Origin: Nibrella viscosa
GTDB lineage: Bacteria > Bacteroidota > Bacteroidia > Cytophagales > Spirosomataceae
DNA length: 64,000 nt
NCBI RefSeq assembly: GCF_039541875.1
Contig: NZ_BAABHB010000003.1
Coordinates: 1-64,000, forward strand
Direction of reading: 5' to 3'
The notes beneath the pieces are model-generated. The model saw only the letters and a list, made by a program, of their open reading frames with translations, was not told where the DNA came from and searched no databases. Made by a program: the position numbers and the translations under genes. Below, piece after piece: positions 42,359 to 51,676 of the stretch; the stretch's first letter is position 1; the number at the start of each line of letters is the position of its first letter.

Positions 42359-44062
42359 ATGGATAATAGCGAAATTGTTGATATACTGGAACTGACCGGC
42401 CGCCTGATGGAGCTGCACGATGCCGATGCTTTTCGGGTCCGTGCCTACCAGACTGCCGCCTTCAACCTCGATAAAACCACCGAACACCTGGCTCAGCTTT
42501 CGGCGGCCGATCTTATTAAGCTGCCCGGCGTCGGTAAAATGATGGCCGGCAAAATCCGCGAGATGGTGGAAACCGGTCGGCTGCAGGATCTCGACGAACT
42601 GCTGGCCCGCACGCCGGAGGGGGTGCTGGAAATGTTCAAAATCAAAGGCCTGGGCGTTAAAAAGATTAAGACCATCTGGCAGGAACTGGGCATCGATAAC
42701 CCGCGCGATCTGAAGATTGCCTGCGAAAACGGTCAGATTGCCCGGATCAAAGGCTTCGGTGAGAAAATGCAGGAAAAAATTCTGCAATCGCTGGAGTTTA
42801 TGCAAAGCCAGTCGGGCAAAGTGCGCATGGACCGGGCGGAGGCTTTGGCCAATGTACTCCGCGATGAGCTGCTGACGCATTTTGCGCGGGTAGAGATCAG
42901 CGGGCAGGTACGCCGGCAGGCGCAGGAGGTGGATACCATTCAATTGCTGATTGAAACCCCCGATCCGGTAGCGGCCCAGCGGGAACTATCGGAACTGTCG
43001 TTTCTGACCCAGCACGAAGCCTTGTCGTCGCCGTTTGCCTGGCGGGGCGAGATGCAGGGCAGCGACGTACGGATCGAACTGCTGCTGTATCCTAAAAATC
43101 AGATCGACCAGCGGCTGTTTGTGTACACGGCGACCGAGCCGCACCTGACGCAGACCGGCCCCACGGGGCAAACCCTGCTGCAGGTGGCACTTACGCAACC
43201 GGCGGCTACCGAAGACGAGATCTACCGCCGGGCGGGGCTTCCGTACATCGTTCCCGAAATGCGCGAAAACGCCCACGCCTTCGACTGGGCGTCGCGCCAT
43301 ACCAATGACGAACTGGTCACCTGGGAAGACCTGCGGGGTATCCTGCACAACCACAGCACCTGGTCGGACGGCAAACATACGGTAGAGCAGATGGCGCTGC
43401 ATTGCCGCGAACTCGGCTTTCAGTATTTCGGCATTGCCGACCACTCCCAGACCGCCAGCTACGCCAAAGGCCTCGATGAGAGCCGGGTGCGGCAGCAGCA
43501 GGAGGAGATTGACCGGCTGAATGCGCAGTTTGGTCCGTCGTTCCGCATTTTTAAAGGAACAGAATCGGATATCCTGAGCGACGGCTCCCTTGATTTTGAG
43601 GAAGAGACGCTGGCTTCGTTCGACTATGTGGTGGCCTCGGTTCACCAGAACCTGACCATGTCGCTCGAAAAAGCCACCACCCGCCTGCTGCGGGCCATTG
43701 AAAACCCCTACACCACCATCCTGGGCCACCCCACCGGCCGGTTGCTGCTGGCCCGCGAAGGCTACCCCATCGACCACCGCGCCATTATCGACGCCTGCGC
43801 CGAGCACCAGGTCGTGATCGAAATCAACGCCAGCCCCTACCGGCTCGACATCGACTGGCAGTGGATCGACTATGCCATGGAGCAGGGTGTCATGCTCAGC
43901 ATCAATCCCGATGCCCACGAGATGGCGGGTCTGCTGGACATGCGGTACGGCCTGGCTGTGGGACGAAAGGGCGGGTTGACCCGCAAAATGACGTTTAACG
44001 CCTTATCCCTGCGGGAAATGAACACTTATCTACGGGAACGGAAGCGCAAATTGAGTAAGTAG
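42359..44062 (+). CDS. PolX-like protein with PHP phosphoesterase; polymerase site degenerate
   Basis: This 567-residue protein has the architecture of bacterial family X DNA polymerase. It has an N-terminal 8-kDa-type HhH region (LPGVGKMMAGKI, about 55-66), a second HhH (KGLGVKKI, 96-103), a palm-like segment, and a C-terminal PHP domain (about 325-567). The palm, normally GSxRRx6DxD, reads GQVRRQAQEVDTIQL: both metal-binding aspartates are replaced (Thr193, Gln195), the third appears as Glu240, and Gly-Ser is Gly-Gln. Polymerisation is therefore unlikely. The PHP metal motifs look intact (LHNHSTWSDGKHT, IADHSQ, SVHQN, LGHPTGR, NPDAHE), so a 3'-5' exonuclease or phosphoesterase could remain. 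A near-consensus -7 box (TAGCTTTA, 42344-42351) lies upstream. Confidence 0.9.
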   Translation: MDNSEIVDILELTGRLMELHDADAFRVRAYQTAAFNLDKTTEHLAQLSAADLIKLPGVGKMMAGKIREMVETGRLQDLDELLARTPEGVLEMFKIKGLGVKKIKTIWQELGIDNPRDLKIACENGQIARIKGFGEKMQEKILQSLEFMQSQSGKVRMDRAEALANVLRDELLTHFARVEISGQVRRQAQEVDTIQLLIETPDPVAAQRELSELSFLTQHEALSSPFAWRGEMQGSDVRIELLLYPKNQIDQRLFVYTATEPHLTQTGPTGQTLLQVALTQPAATEDEIYRRAGLPYIVPEMRENAHAFDWASRHTNDELVTWEDLRGILHNHSTWSDGKHTVEQMALHCRELGFQYFGIADHSQTASYAKGLDESRVRQQQEEIDRLNAQFGPSFRIFKGTESDILSDGSLDFEEETLASFDYVVASVHQNLTMSLEKATTRLLRAIENPYTTILGHPTGRLLLAREGYPIDHRAIIDACAEHQVVIEINASPYRLDIDWQWIDYAMEQGVMLSINPDAHEMAGLLDMRYGLAVGRKGGLTRKMTFNALSLREMNTYLRERKRKLSK

Positions 44063-44112
44063 TTGTAAATTACCTGCTTTTCCGGCAGTACCATCTTCCC
44101 TATCCCTATTTT

Positions 44113-46509
44113 ATGCCTGTTCGTTTACTCCTGCTATGCCTTTTTAGTCTGCCCTGTTGTGTCTTTGCCCAGAAAAACGCTGATGGTGTGTATTCCCTGA
44201 CGGGCTACGTTCGGGATTCGGTCACGCGGCAACCCATTCAGGGGGCCAATATATTTATTCTGGAAACGCGCCGGGGCGTTACGACGGGCCGGGATGGCTT
44301 CTTCATCCTCTCCGTTCCCGCCGGTACCTATACCGTGAAGGTTTCGCACGTGGGTTTTAAGCCCATTGTGACCAGTATGAACATCCGAGAACTGGTGTAC
44401 CGGGAGGTGCTGCTGGCCGACGATACCAAAAACCTGGAGGAAGTTACGGTAACGACCGAAGCGCCCGACCGCAATGTGCGCAAGGTAGAACTGGGGGTGA
44501 CACAGCTTGCCATTAAAAATATCAAGCGTATTCCGGCCTTTATGGGCGAGGTCGATGTTGTGCGCAGCCTGCTGCTGCTGCCGGGCGTCAGTACGGTAGG
44601 GGAGGGCGCACCGGGCCTGAATGTCCGGGGCGGCAGCACCGACCAGAACCTGGTGCTGATGGACGAAGCGCCAATCTTTAACGCCAGTCACCTGATGGGG
44701 TTCTTTTCGGTTTTTAACCCGGATGCGGTCCGGGATGTTACCCTGCACCGGGGCGGTATTGCGCCAGGCTACGGCGGTCGGGCGTCGTCGGTGCTGGACA
44801 TAAAAATCAAGGAGCCGGATAACCAGCAGTGGACGGTAAACGGCGGTATCGGGCTGGTATCGAGCCGGTTGGGGGTAGAAGGCCCCATCGTGAAAAACAA
44901 ATTTTCTGTACTGGCGGCCTCCCGGCTGGCCATCAACGACTTTCTGTTCAGGCTGGGTCCCGTAAACCTGCGCGACACCCGCGCCAATTTTTACGATTTC
45001 ACCACCAAACTTAAGTACCTGCTCAACGAACACCATACCATTACCTTCACCGGCTATGCCGGAAAGGATGTGTTCAAGCTACCGTCCGACTCCCTGGCGA
45101 GCGTAGAAGTGAATGCCTCTTCGACCCAGTACAACTACCAGACCATCAACGGCACTCTCCGCTGGAATTACTCCATCAACGACCGGCTCAATCTGGCCAC
45201 CACCGCCATTCTGAGCCACTATGCCTCGGAAAACGTAGCGCCCGACTCGTCCAACGCCTTCCGGCTGACCTCGTCCATTCTGCATCGCCAGTTGAAAGCC
45301 GATCTGAGCTTTCTGGCAAATGATTTTCACAGCCTCCAGGGCGGGCTGAGCGTCATTGACTATCGGATTCAGCCTAACCAGTTGATACCCGGTCCGTTCT
45401 CCAACGTGCTGCCGGTAACCCTGCCCATTGAGCGGGCGTATGAGCTGGCGGCTTATGTGCAGGACGAGTGGACGGTAAACGACAACCTGTCGGTGATGGC
45501 CGGTCTGCGCTACTCGGAACTGCTGAACCGGGGCCCCGCCGAGGTGCGCACCTACCAGGAGGGCGTGCCGAGGGAGCCCGAAACGGTAGCCTCCGCAAAA
45601 ACCTACCGGTCGGGGGCCATTTACAACCGCACCGGCGGTTTTGAACCCCGGCTGGCCCTGCGGTTTACGCTGGCAGAAGGCCAGTCGATCAAAGCGGGTT
45701 ACAACCGGATGCGGCAGTATATTCAACAGATCACCAACACCACGGCGGCCCTGCCTACCTCCCGCTGGGCGCTCAGCAACCCATATATTTTGCCGCAGAT
45801 TGCCGACCAGTGGTCGGTAGGCTATTTCCGCAATACGTCCGGCAATATGTACGAGCTGTCGGCGGAGGTGTATTATAAAACCATCCGGAACGCCATCGAC
45901 TACAAAGACGGTGCCCAACTGGTGCTGACGCCCGCGCCGGAAACCGAACTGCTTCAGGGGCAGGGCAGGGCCTACGGCCTGGAAACGATGGTCCGGAAGA
46001 GCAAGGGCTTCTGGACCGGCTGGGCCAGCTACACCTACGCCCGCACGTTTCTGACTATCGACGGCCCGTACCCGGAGGAGCGGATCAACAACGGCAACGC
46101 GTACCCGGCCAATTTTGATAAGCCTCATACGGTTAATATAGCTGCCGTGTACCGGCCCAGCACCCGGTTCAATATCTCGCTGAATTTCACTTACAGCACC
46201 GGGCGGCCCGTTACGCAGCCCTATGCGCGGGCCAGGGTCAACGGCGTGATCGTGCCGATTTTCATCGACCGAAATCAGCAGCGCATTCCCGATTACCACC
46301 GGCTCGATTTTTCGATGCAGTTTGAACAGGACCCCGCCAAAAACAAGCGCTGGCAGAGTAGCTGGATCTTCTCGGTGTACAATGTCTACGCCCGCCGGAA
46401 CGCCTATTCGGTCTTCTTCAAGATGAACTCCCGGTCACTGACCGATGCCTATAAGCTTTCGATCTTCGGCACGGCCTTCCCCTCCCTAACCTATAATTTC
46501 AAATTCTAA
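44113..46509 (+). CDS. TonB-dependent receptor with carboxypeptidase-like domain (second TonB/DUF4249 pair)
   Basis: This 798-residue outer-membrane receptor has a signal peptide (ending CCVFAQ), a CarboxypepD_reg-like domain (YSLTGYVRDSVTRQPIQGANI), and a plug with LNVRGGSTDQNLVLMDEAPIFNASHLMGF. Its barrel ends PSLTYNFKF. Its layout and C-terminus closely parallel the receptor at 22761, and it too is followed by a DUF4249 gene, so the two pairs are probably paralogous. Substrate unknown. Confidence 0.93.
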   Translation: MPVRLLLLCLFSLPCCVFAQKNADGVYSLTGYVRDSVTRQPIQGANIFILETRRGVTTGRDGFFILSVPAGTYTVKVSHVGFKPIVTSMNIRELVYREVLLADDTKNLEEVTVTTEAPDRNVRKVELGVTQLAIKNIKRIPAFMGEVDVVRSLLLLPGVSTVGEGAPGLNVRGGSTDQNLVLMDEAPIFNASHLMGFFSVFNPDAVRDVTLHRGGIAPGYGGRASSVLDIKIKEPDNQQWTVNGGIGLVSSRLGVEGPIVKNKFSVLAASRLAINDFLFRLGPVNLRDTRANFYDFTTKLKYLLNEHHTITFTGYAGKDVFKLPSDSLASVEVNASSTQYNYQTINGTLRWNYSINDRLNLATTAILSHYASENVAPDSSNAFRLTSSILHRQLKADLSFLANDFHSLQGGLSVIDYRIQPNQLIPGPFSNVLPVTLPIERAYELAAYVQDEWTVNDNLSVMAGLRYSELLNRGPAEVRTYQEGVPREPETVASAKTYRSGAIYNRTGGFEPRLALRFTLAEGQSIKAGYNRMRQYIQQITNTTAALPTSRWALSNPYILPQIADQWSVGYFRNTSGNMYELSAEVYYKTIRNAIDYKDGAQLVLTPAPETELLQGQGRAYGLETMVRKSKGFWTGWASYTYARTFLTIDGPYPEERINNGNAYPANFDKPHTVNIAAVYRPSTRFNISLNFTYSTGRPVTQPYARARVNGVIVPIFIDRNQQRIPDYHRLDFSMQFEQDPAKNKRWQSSWIFSVYNVYARRNAYSVFFKMNSRSLTDAYKLSIFGTAFPSLTYNFKF

Positions 46510-46530
46510 GCGCCAGACCACCCTATCTGT

Positions 46531-47613
46531 ATGAAACGCCCTGTCACTGCCTCCCCGTATTCCCCCCTTTCTTCCTTTCTCCTTTGCGTCCTTTTCCTCT
46601 CCGCCTGCGTTACACCTTACCAGCCGGAAACGCAGACCATGCCCCGCTCGCTGGTGGTTGAGGGTCTTATTACCGACCGGCCCGGACCCTATACGGTGAA
46701 GCTGACCACATCGGCCGACTATTCCTTTAAAAGCGTGAATCTGCTGGTGAACGGAGCCACGGTAACCATCAGCGACAATGCCGGTAACCAGGAGGTACTG
46801 AAGGAGATCGGCAGCAGCGGCAGCTACCAGTCCAGCCCGACCGGTATCCGGGGGGTGGCCGGCCGGACCTATACGCTGACCATTCAGACCCGCGACGGCA
46901 AACGGTACGTGTCGGAACCGGAGCTGCTCAAAGCCACCCCGCCTATCCTGAAGGCTTATTACGAGTTCCGGGAAGACCCCTACGCCCTCACCAGCGATAA
47001 GATCAGCGGCTGGGACGTTTACATCGACACCAAAGACCCCGAAACAAGCGGTGACTACTATCAGTGGAGCTGGACGCATTATGAGCAACTGGTAGCCTGC
47101 CGGTCGGTGACGGACTCCCGAACCAACATTACTACCGACTACTACTGCTGCACGCCCTGCTGGGAAATCACCCGCTGTTACGACTGCGTCAACATTAATT
47201 CTGACGCTAACATCAACGGAAAAGCCATCAGCCGCCAGTTTATTATGCGGGTGCCGTTCACTTCGTTTTCCCGCTACTATCTTGAAGTCGAACAAAAGAT
47301 GATCAGCCGGGGGGCGTACCAGTTCCTGAGCAGCGTGAAAAAGCTGACCCGGAACACAGGTGGTCTGTTTGATGCCGCGCCGGCCTCGGTGCGGGGAAAT
47401 ATCCGCTGTACCAGTCATCCTACAGAGGTGGCCTACGGGTATTTTGGTGCCGCCGGTATTTCGGTCGTGCCGCTGACGGTCGAGCGAACCAGTGGTATCG
47501 GAAATCCACCCGCCGGCCGGCCCTGGAATTTCCCGTATCCGTCGAACCCGCCCTGCGTGGCCTGCGAGAACAATGAGTACCGGACACCCGTAAAACCCCA
47601 GTGGTTTAATTGA
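46531..47613 (+). CDS. DUF4249 family lipoprotein with cysteine-rich insert
   Basis: This 360-residue protein has a signal and lipobox (LFLSAC) and the DUF4249 opening SLVVEGLITDRPGPYTVKL. It is longer than the copy at 25176 and carries a cysteine-rich stretch (YYCCTPCWEITRCYDC, about 206-222) that the shorter copy lacks. The cysteines could form disulphides or bind metal; this is only noted from sequence. It starts 21 bases after the receptor gene's stop codon. Confidence 0.9.
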   Translation: MKRPVTASPYSPLSSFLLCVLFLSACVTPYQPETQTMPRSLVVEGLITDRPGPYTVKLTTSADYSFKSVNLLVNGATVTISDNAGNQEVLKEIGSSGSYQSSPTGIRGVAGRTYTLTIQTRDGKRYVSEPELLKATPPILKAYYEFREDPYALTSDKISGWDVYIDTKDPETSGDYYQWSWTHYEQLVACRSVTDSRTNITTDYYCCTPCWEITRCYDCVNINSDANINGKAISRQFIMRVPFTSFSRYYLEVEQKMISRGAYQFLSSVKKLTRNTGGLFDAAPASVRGNIRCTSHPTEVAYGYFGAAGISVVPLTVERTSGIGNPPAGRPWNFPYPSNPPCVACENNEYRTPVKPQWFN

Positions 47614-47692
47614 ACCGGCACCGGTAAATAAAGGAATGGGAAACATAATAAGCGGCAGCTTACGTTATTACGGTACTCTGACCGGAGTGTTG

Positions 47693-47700
47693 TAATTTTG
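47693..47700 (+). promoter_or_regulatory. -7 box almost touching the GT9 start codon
   Basis: TAATTTTG matches TAnnTTTG exactly, and only five bases separate it from the ATG at 47706. If used, transcription would start at about the A of the start codon, giving a leaderless mRNA. No clear -33 element is seen. Confidence 0.35.
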
Positions 47701-47705
47701 CCGTA

Positions 47706-48704
47706 ATGCGTACTTCATCCACTAAATTTCTGATCCTCCGCTTTTCGTCTATCGGCGATATTGTGCTGACGACGCCTGTAATCCGCTGCCTTAAACAGCA
47801 GTATCCGGGGGCAGAGGTTCATTTCTGCACCAAAGAAGCGTACCGTCCTATTCTTGCCGATAACCCTTATATCGACAAACAAGTCTACCTGGGCGACAGC
47901 CTGAATGAACTGATCGGTCAACTGCGGGCGGAGAAGTACGATTACATCATCGACCTGCACAACAACCTCCGCACCCGCCTGATTAAATGGGCGCTAATGG
48001 GCGTCAAAGCCTATACGTTTGAAAAGCTCAACTGGCAGAAATGGCTCTATGTGCAGTTGAAGATCAATGTGCTGCCCATTATCCATATCGTAGACCGGTA
48101 CATGGCGACGGTGCAACCGCTGGGTGTGAAAAACGACGGAAAGGGTTTGGATTACTTTGTTCCCTACAAAGACATTGTAGAGCAGGATTGGCTGCCGCGC
48201 ACTCACCGGCCGGGTTTTGTGGCCTACGCCATTGGCGGCCAGCATGCCACCAAAAAACTGCCCCTGCCGCGTATGATCGAGCTCTGCCGCAAGATTAACT
48301 ACCCGGTGGTGCTGCTGGGCGGGAAAGAAGATGCCGACAATGGAGCGGCCATTGAGCGGGCGCTGGGTAGTCACCTGGTTTACAACGCCTGCGGTAAGTA
48401 CAATCTGAATCAGTCGGCCTCGCTGTTGCAGCAATCCACGGTGGTTTTCAGCCACGATACGGGGCTGATGCACATGGCGGCTGCGCTGAAGAAGAAGGTT
48501 TACTCACTCTGGGGTAATACCACGCCCTCTTTCGGCATGTACCCCTACAAGACGAGCTACGTGATTCTGGAAAACAACGCCCTGTCTTGCCGCCCCTGCT
48601 CCAAACTGGGGTATGCCGAGTGCCCGCTGAAACACTTCAAGTGCATGAACGAGCTATCCTTTGATTTTGAGATCAAGGAATTAAAACAGAAGCAAAACGG
48701 TTAA
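47706..48704 (+). CDS. Glycosyltransferase family 9 (heptosyltransferase-like)
   Basis: This 332-residue cytoplasmic protein begins KFLILRFSSIGDIVLTTPVIRCLKQQYPGAEVHF, the ADP-heptose:LPS heptosyltransferase (GT9) opening. It contains VVFSHDTGLMHMAAALKKKVYSLWG, the acceptor/donor region of the family, and a C-terminal cysteine group (CRPCSKLGYAECPLKHFKCM) common in GT9. It probably transfers a sugar to the LPS core or a related glycan. No other LPS genes are close, so the acceptor is unknown. Confidence 0.92.
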   Translation: MRTSSTKFLILRFSSIGDIVLTTPVIRCLKQQYPGAEVHFCTKEAYRPILADNPYIDKQVYLGDSLNELIGQLRAEKYDYIIDLHNNLRTRLIKWALMGVKAYTFEKLNWQKWLYVQLKINVLPIIHIVDRYMATVQPLGVKNDGKGLDYFVPYKDIVEQDWLPRTHRPGFVAYAIGGQHATKKLPLPRMIELCRKINYPVVLLGGKEDADNGAAIERALGSHLVYNACGKYNLNQSASLLQQSTVVFSHDTGLMHMAAALKKKVYSLWGNTTPSFGMYPYKTSYVILENNALSCRPCSKLGYAECPLKHFKCMNELSFDFEIKELKQKQNG

Positions 48705-48754
48705 TATCCGGATACACAAACCATCACGTCTGTAGATTCTACTGAGTTCTGGCT

Positions 48755-49627
48755 ATGGCAAAAAAAGTAAATATAGGGTTAGTGCAGATGTCGTGTACGG
48801 CCGATGTGGACGCCAACCGGCAAAAGGCCATCGAGCGTGTTCGGGAGGCAGCCGCTAAGGGCGCACAGATCGTCTGTTTGCAGGAGTTGTTTACGTCGCT
48901 TTACTTCTGCGATGTAGAAGACCACCACAACTTTACACTGGCCGAACCCATTCCTGGTCCGTCGACCGACCAACTGTCGGCCGTAGCCCGCGAGTGTGGG
49001 GTGGTGATCATTGCGTCGCTGTTTGAAAAACGGGCGCAGGGGCTCTACCACAATACCACGGCCGTACTGGATGCCGATGGCACCTACCTGGGCAAATACC
49101 GGAAAATGCACATCCCTGATGATCCAGGTTATTACGAGAAGTTTTACTTTACGCCCGGTGATCTGGGCTATAAGGTGTTTGATACCAAATACGCCCGCAT
49201 CGGGGTGCTGATCTGCTGGGATCAGTGGTACCCGGAGGCCGCCCGCATCACGGCGCTGATGGGGGCCGAAATCCTGTTTTACCCCACGGCCATCGGCTGG
49301 GATACCAACGAACCGGATTCAGCCCAGAACGAGGAGCAGTATAACGCCTGGCAGATGATTCAGCGGTCGCACGCTATTGCCAACGGAGTACATGTGGTAG
49401 CCGTGAACCGCGTAGGTCGCGAGGCCGATCAGCAGTTCTGGGGCGGGTCGTTTGTGGCCAATCCGTTCGGCTCACTGCTGTACCTGGCCCCGCACGATCA
49501 GGAGGTAGTGCATGTGCAGGAAGTCGATCTGGAACTGTCCGACAAATACCGCACCACCTGGCCGTACTTCCGCGACCGGCGCATCGACAGCTACCAGCCG
49601 ATCACCAAACGATACATCGACGAGTAA
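48755..49627 (+). CDS. aguB: N-carbamoylputrescine amidase
   Basis: The enzyme hydrolyses N-carbamoylputrescine to putrescine, CO2 and ammonia, the last step of agmatine-to-putrescine conversion. The 290-residue nitrilase-fold protein has the catalytic triad Glu44 (CLQELF), Lys117 (KYRKMHIPDDPGYYEKFYF) and Cys154 (VLICWDQWYPE). The substrate call is strengthened by the agmatine deiminase gene at 52904, although three unrelated genes lie between them, whereas the two are usually adjacent. Confidence 0.93.
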   Translation: MAKKVNIGLVQMSCTADVDANRQKAIERVREAAAKGAQIVCLQELFTSLYFCDVEDHHNFTLAEPIPGPSTDQLSAVARECGVVIIASLFEKRAQGLYHNTTAVLDADGTYLGKYRKMHIPDDPGYYEKFYFTPGDLGYKVFDTKYARIGVLICWDQWYPEAARITALMGAEILFYPTAIGWDTNEPDSAQNEEQYNAWQMIQRSHAIANGVHVVAVNRVGREADQQFWGGSFVANPFGSLLYLAPHDQEVVHVQEVDLELSDKYRTTWPYFRDRRIDSYQPITKRYIDE

Positions 49628-49660
49628 GCCGGTACACTGGCTAATAATCCTTACACGACG

Positions 49661-49687
49661 AGCCGGGCCAGAGAACCCGGCTTTTTT
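49661..49687 (+). terminator. Terminator after aguB
   Basis: AGCCGGG (49661-49667) pairs with CCCGGCT (49676-49682), followed by TTTTT. It separates aguB from the following three-gene module. Confidence 0.85.
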
Positions 49688-49850
49688 ATTATAAGTGGCT
49701 GGTTTACTGCTGCTTTTTTGCTTCTCAGGGTCAAAAAATCCGGCCCGGTTTTGGGACTGTTGTCAAGCCCCGCGACCGTTCATCGGAATCCGGTATGCCG
49801 ATTATTCCTTACCTTGTACTATTGTCCTACCAAATCAACGATTCTTAACC

Positions 49851-50558
49851 ATGCCAGAACAGGAAAAAAGTATCGGCCGGAAAATTCTGGGCTTTTTTGT
49901 GAAGGAAGAACCGGAAAACAGCCCGGCACCGGCGCAGCCCAACGCGCCAGGAGTAACCGCCGGGCCGGCCACACCGGGCATGCCTGGGCCGGGCACGGCC
50001 CGTCCGGGCAATGCGGCACCGATGGGTGGACTGTCTTCGTCGGAGCAGAAGTTTATCGAACATTTTGCCGCTGTGCTGGAAAAAACCAACCTGCAGGGAC
50101 CGGATTATTTTGAGTTTCGCGAAACGCTGCGCAACTTATCGAACCTGGGCCTGGGCGAAGAAAAGCAATACCAGGCAGCCTGGGCGAGCTTCAGGGCAAT
50201 GGGTGGCGTCTCGGATGTATCCGTGCTGACCAACACCGCCAACCAGTACCTGAGTGCGCTGAACGCCGACCGCGAATCGTTTGCCAAAAGCGTGGACGAC
50301 GCGCTGCGGGAGCGAGTGGGAGGGCTGCAAAACGAGCAAAAGCAACTCCAGACCGAAAACGAGACCCTGGCGAAGCAGATTCTTGAACTCCAGAACAAGA
50401 TAAACGCTAACAACGAGCGGCTGAGCAAAATAGGCGCAGAAATTGACGAACAAAGTCAGAAGATCAACCAGAACCGACAAACCTACGAGGTGACGTATAA
50501 CACCTTCGTGGAGCAGATCAAAGCCGATGTGGCCAGGATCGCCAGTTACCTGAAATAA
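49851..50558 (+). CDS. Cytoplasmic coiled-coil protein of the actin-fold module
   Basis: This 235-residue protein starts MPEQEKSIGRKILGFFVKEE, followed by a Pro/Ala/Gly-rich linker (about 25-60), a helical domain (60-140) and a strong coiled coil (about 148-225, LQNEQKQLQTENETLAKQIL and following). There is no signal peptide or membrane segment. ATG 49851 matches a natural start; the frame is open upstream to 49695 but that part is not protein-like. It is 39 bases from the next gene. I recognise no family. Its coiled-coil composition and gene order suggest it binds the PspA-like and actin-fold proteins encoded downstream. Confidence 0.75.
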   Translation: MPEQEKSIGRKILGFFVKEEPENSPAPAQPNAPGVTAGPATPGMPGPGTARPGNAAPMGGLSSSEQKFIEHFAAVLEKTNLQGPDYFEFRETLRNLSNLGLGEEKQYQAAWASFRAMGGVSDVSVLTNTANQYLSALNADRESFAKSVDDALRERVGGLQNEQKQLQTENETLAKQILELQNKINANNERLSKIGAEIDEQSQKINQNRQTYEVTYNTFVEQIKADVARIASYLK

Positions 50559-50597
50559 CCTAATTCACGCTTTCAACCCATTCTAACCAACAAGACA

Positions 50598-51626
50598 ATG
50601 GCAACTCCTGATTTTTCGCAAATCGGTGGCGGTAGCTCCACCGACGTGGAGAAACGTTCCTTCTGGAATCGTCCGGAGGGTATAGTGGGCTTTTTCTTTC
50701 TGGCGGCTATCGCCGGCTTTGGCCTGTACTACTTTAATAAGGTGGTGGCTTTTCTGATCGAGGTTACGGCCAATACCTTATACCTGGGCCTGCTGCTGGC
50801 GGCTCTGGGCCTGCTGATCTTTCTGTTTACCAGTAAGGATGTCCGCACGGCCGTATTCTTTCTGTTCAAGACCTTAATGCGGAAGCTTACGGGTATTGTG
50901 ATCCAGCTCGACCCGATTGCTATCATGAAGATCTACATTGAGGATCTGAAAGATAAGCGCCGGAAAATGCAGGGGCAGATCAACCAGTTGCAGGGACAAT
51001 TGGTAAAACTGAACAAGAAGATCAACGAGAACAATGAACTGATCAAGCAGAAATTTGCCGAAGCCAACAAGGCCAACAGCCTGTCTGACCGGCCGGGTAT
51101 GCGCGAAGCGGCCTCGCTGGCAACCATTGAAGGGGCCGGTTTGCAGGAAATGAACGAAAAGCTACTGCCGCTGCAGCGGAACATCCGGCTGGTGCTGGAG
51201 TTCATGGAGAAGGTGAACAAGAGCGCGGACTACATCATCAAGGAAACCGAGATCAAGGTCAAGCTGAAGGAGACCGAATACCGGATTGTGAAAGAAAGCT
51301 CCAACGCCCTTAAAACGGCCGTCAGCATCTTCCAGGGTAATCCGGACAAGAAGTACTACTTCGACCAGTCGATGGAGTATATTCAGGACGATATGAGCCA
51401 GAAGCTCGGCGAAATGAAGCGGGCTATGGACTTGTCGATGGACTTTATTAACTCGGTAGACATCCAGAACGGGATCATGTCCGACAAGGGTCAGCGCCTG
51501 CTGGAAGCTTACAACAAGGGGGATTTTAAACTCATCCAGCTGGATGCGCCGGTGGCAACACCCATACCCCAGGCCCGTCCGCTTAACCCGCCGAAAGATG
51601 AAGGCTACCGCAGCCTGTTAGACTAA
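50598..51626 (+). CDS. Two-pass membrane protein with PspA-like cytoplasmic coiled coil
   Basis: This 342-residue protein has two hydrophobic segments (about 30-50, GFFFLAAIAGFGLYYF; 58-78, TLYLGLLLAALGLLIFLF). A long helical region follows (about 115-290) with KDKRRKMQGQINQLQGQLVK, reminiscent of PspA/Vipp1 helices, and a proline-containing tail ends it. Both ends should lie in the cytoplasm. PspA/ESCRT-III relatives coat and repair membranes; resemblance here is general, not a firm family call. It lies between the coiled-coil gene and the actin-fold gene, 50 bases before the latter. Confidence 0.75.
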   Translation: MATPDFSQIGGGSSTDVEKRSFWNRPEGIVGFFFLAAIAGFGLYYFNKVVAFLIEVTANTLYLGLLLAALGLLIFLFTSKDVRTAVFFLFKTLMRKLTGIVIQLDPIAIMKIYIEDLKDKRRKMQGQINQLQGQLVKLNKKINENNELIKQKFAEANKANSLSDRPGMREAASLATIEGAGLQEMNEKLLPLQRNIRLVLEFMEKVNKSADYIIKETEIKVKLKETEYRIVKESSNALKTAVSIFQGNPDKKYYFDQSMEYIQDDMSQKLGEMKRAMDLSMDFINSVDIQNGIMSDKGQRLLEAYNKGDFKLIQLDAPVATPIPQARPLNPPKDEGYRSLLD

Positions 51627-51676
51627 GTTTCTTAACCCGTTGTTTTCAACCGTCAATCCATTTATCGTTCACCAAC

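Noticed and set aside
45079..46299. 406-codon minus-strand frame opposite the second TonB receptor gene
   Set aside because: Antisense shadow without recognisable domains; similar shadows occur opposite other long genes here (24246-25298, 46486-47646).
22761..47613. Polysaccharide utilisation loci from the TonB receptors
   Set aside because: No SusD, glycoside hydrolase or SusC-type partner is present; two receptors pair with DUF4249 genes and one stands alone.
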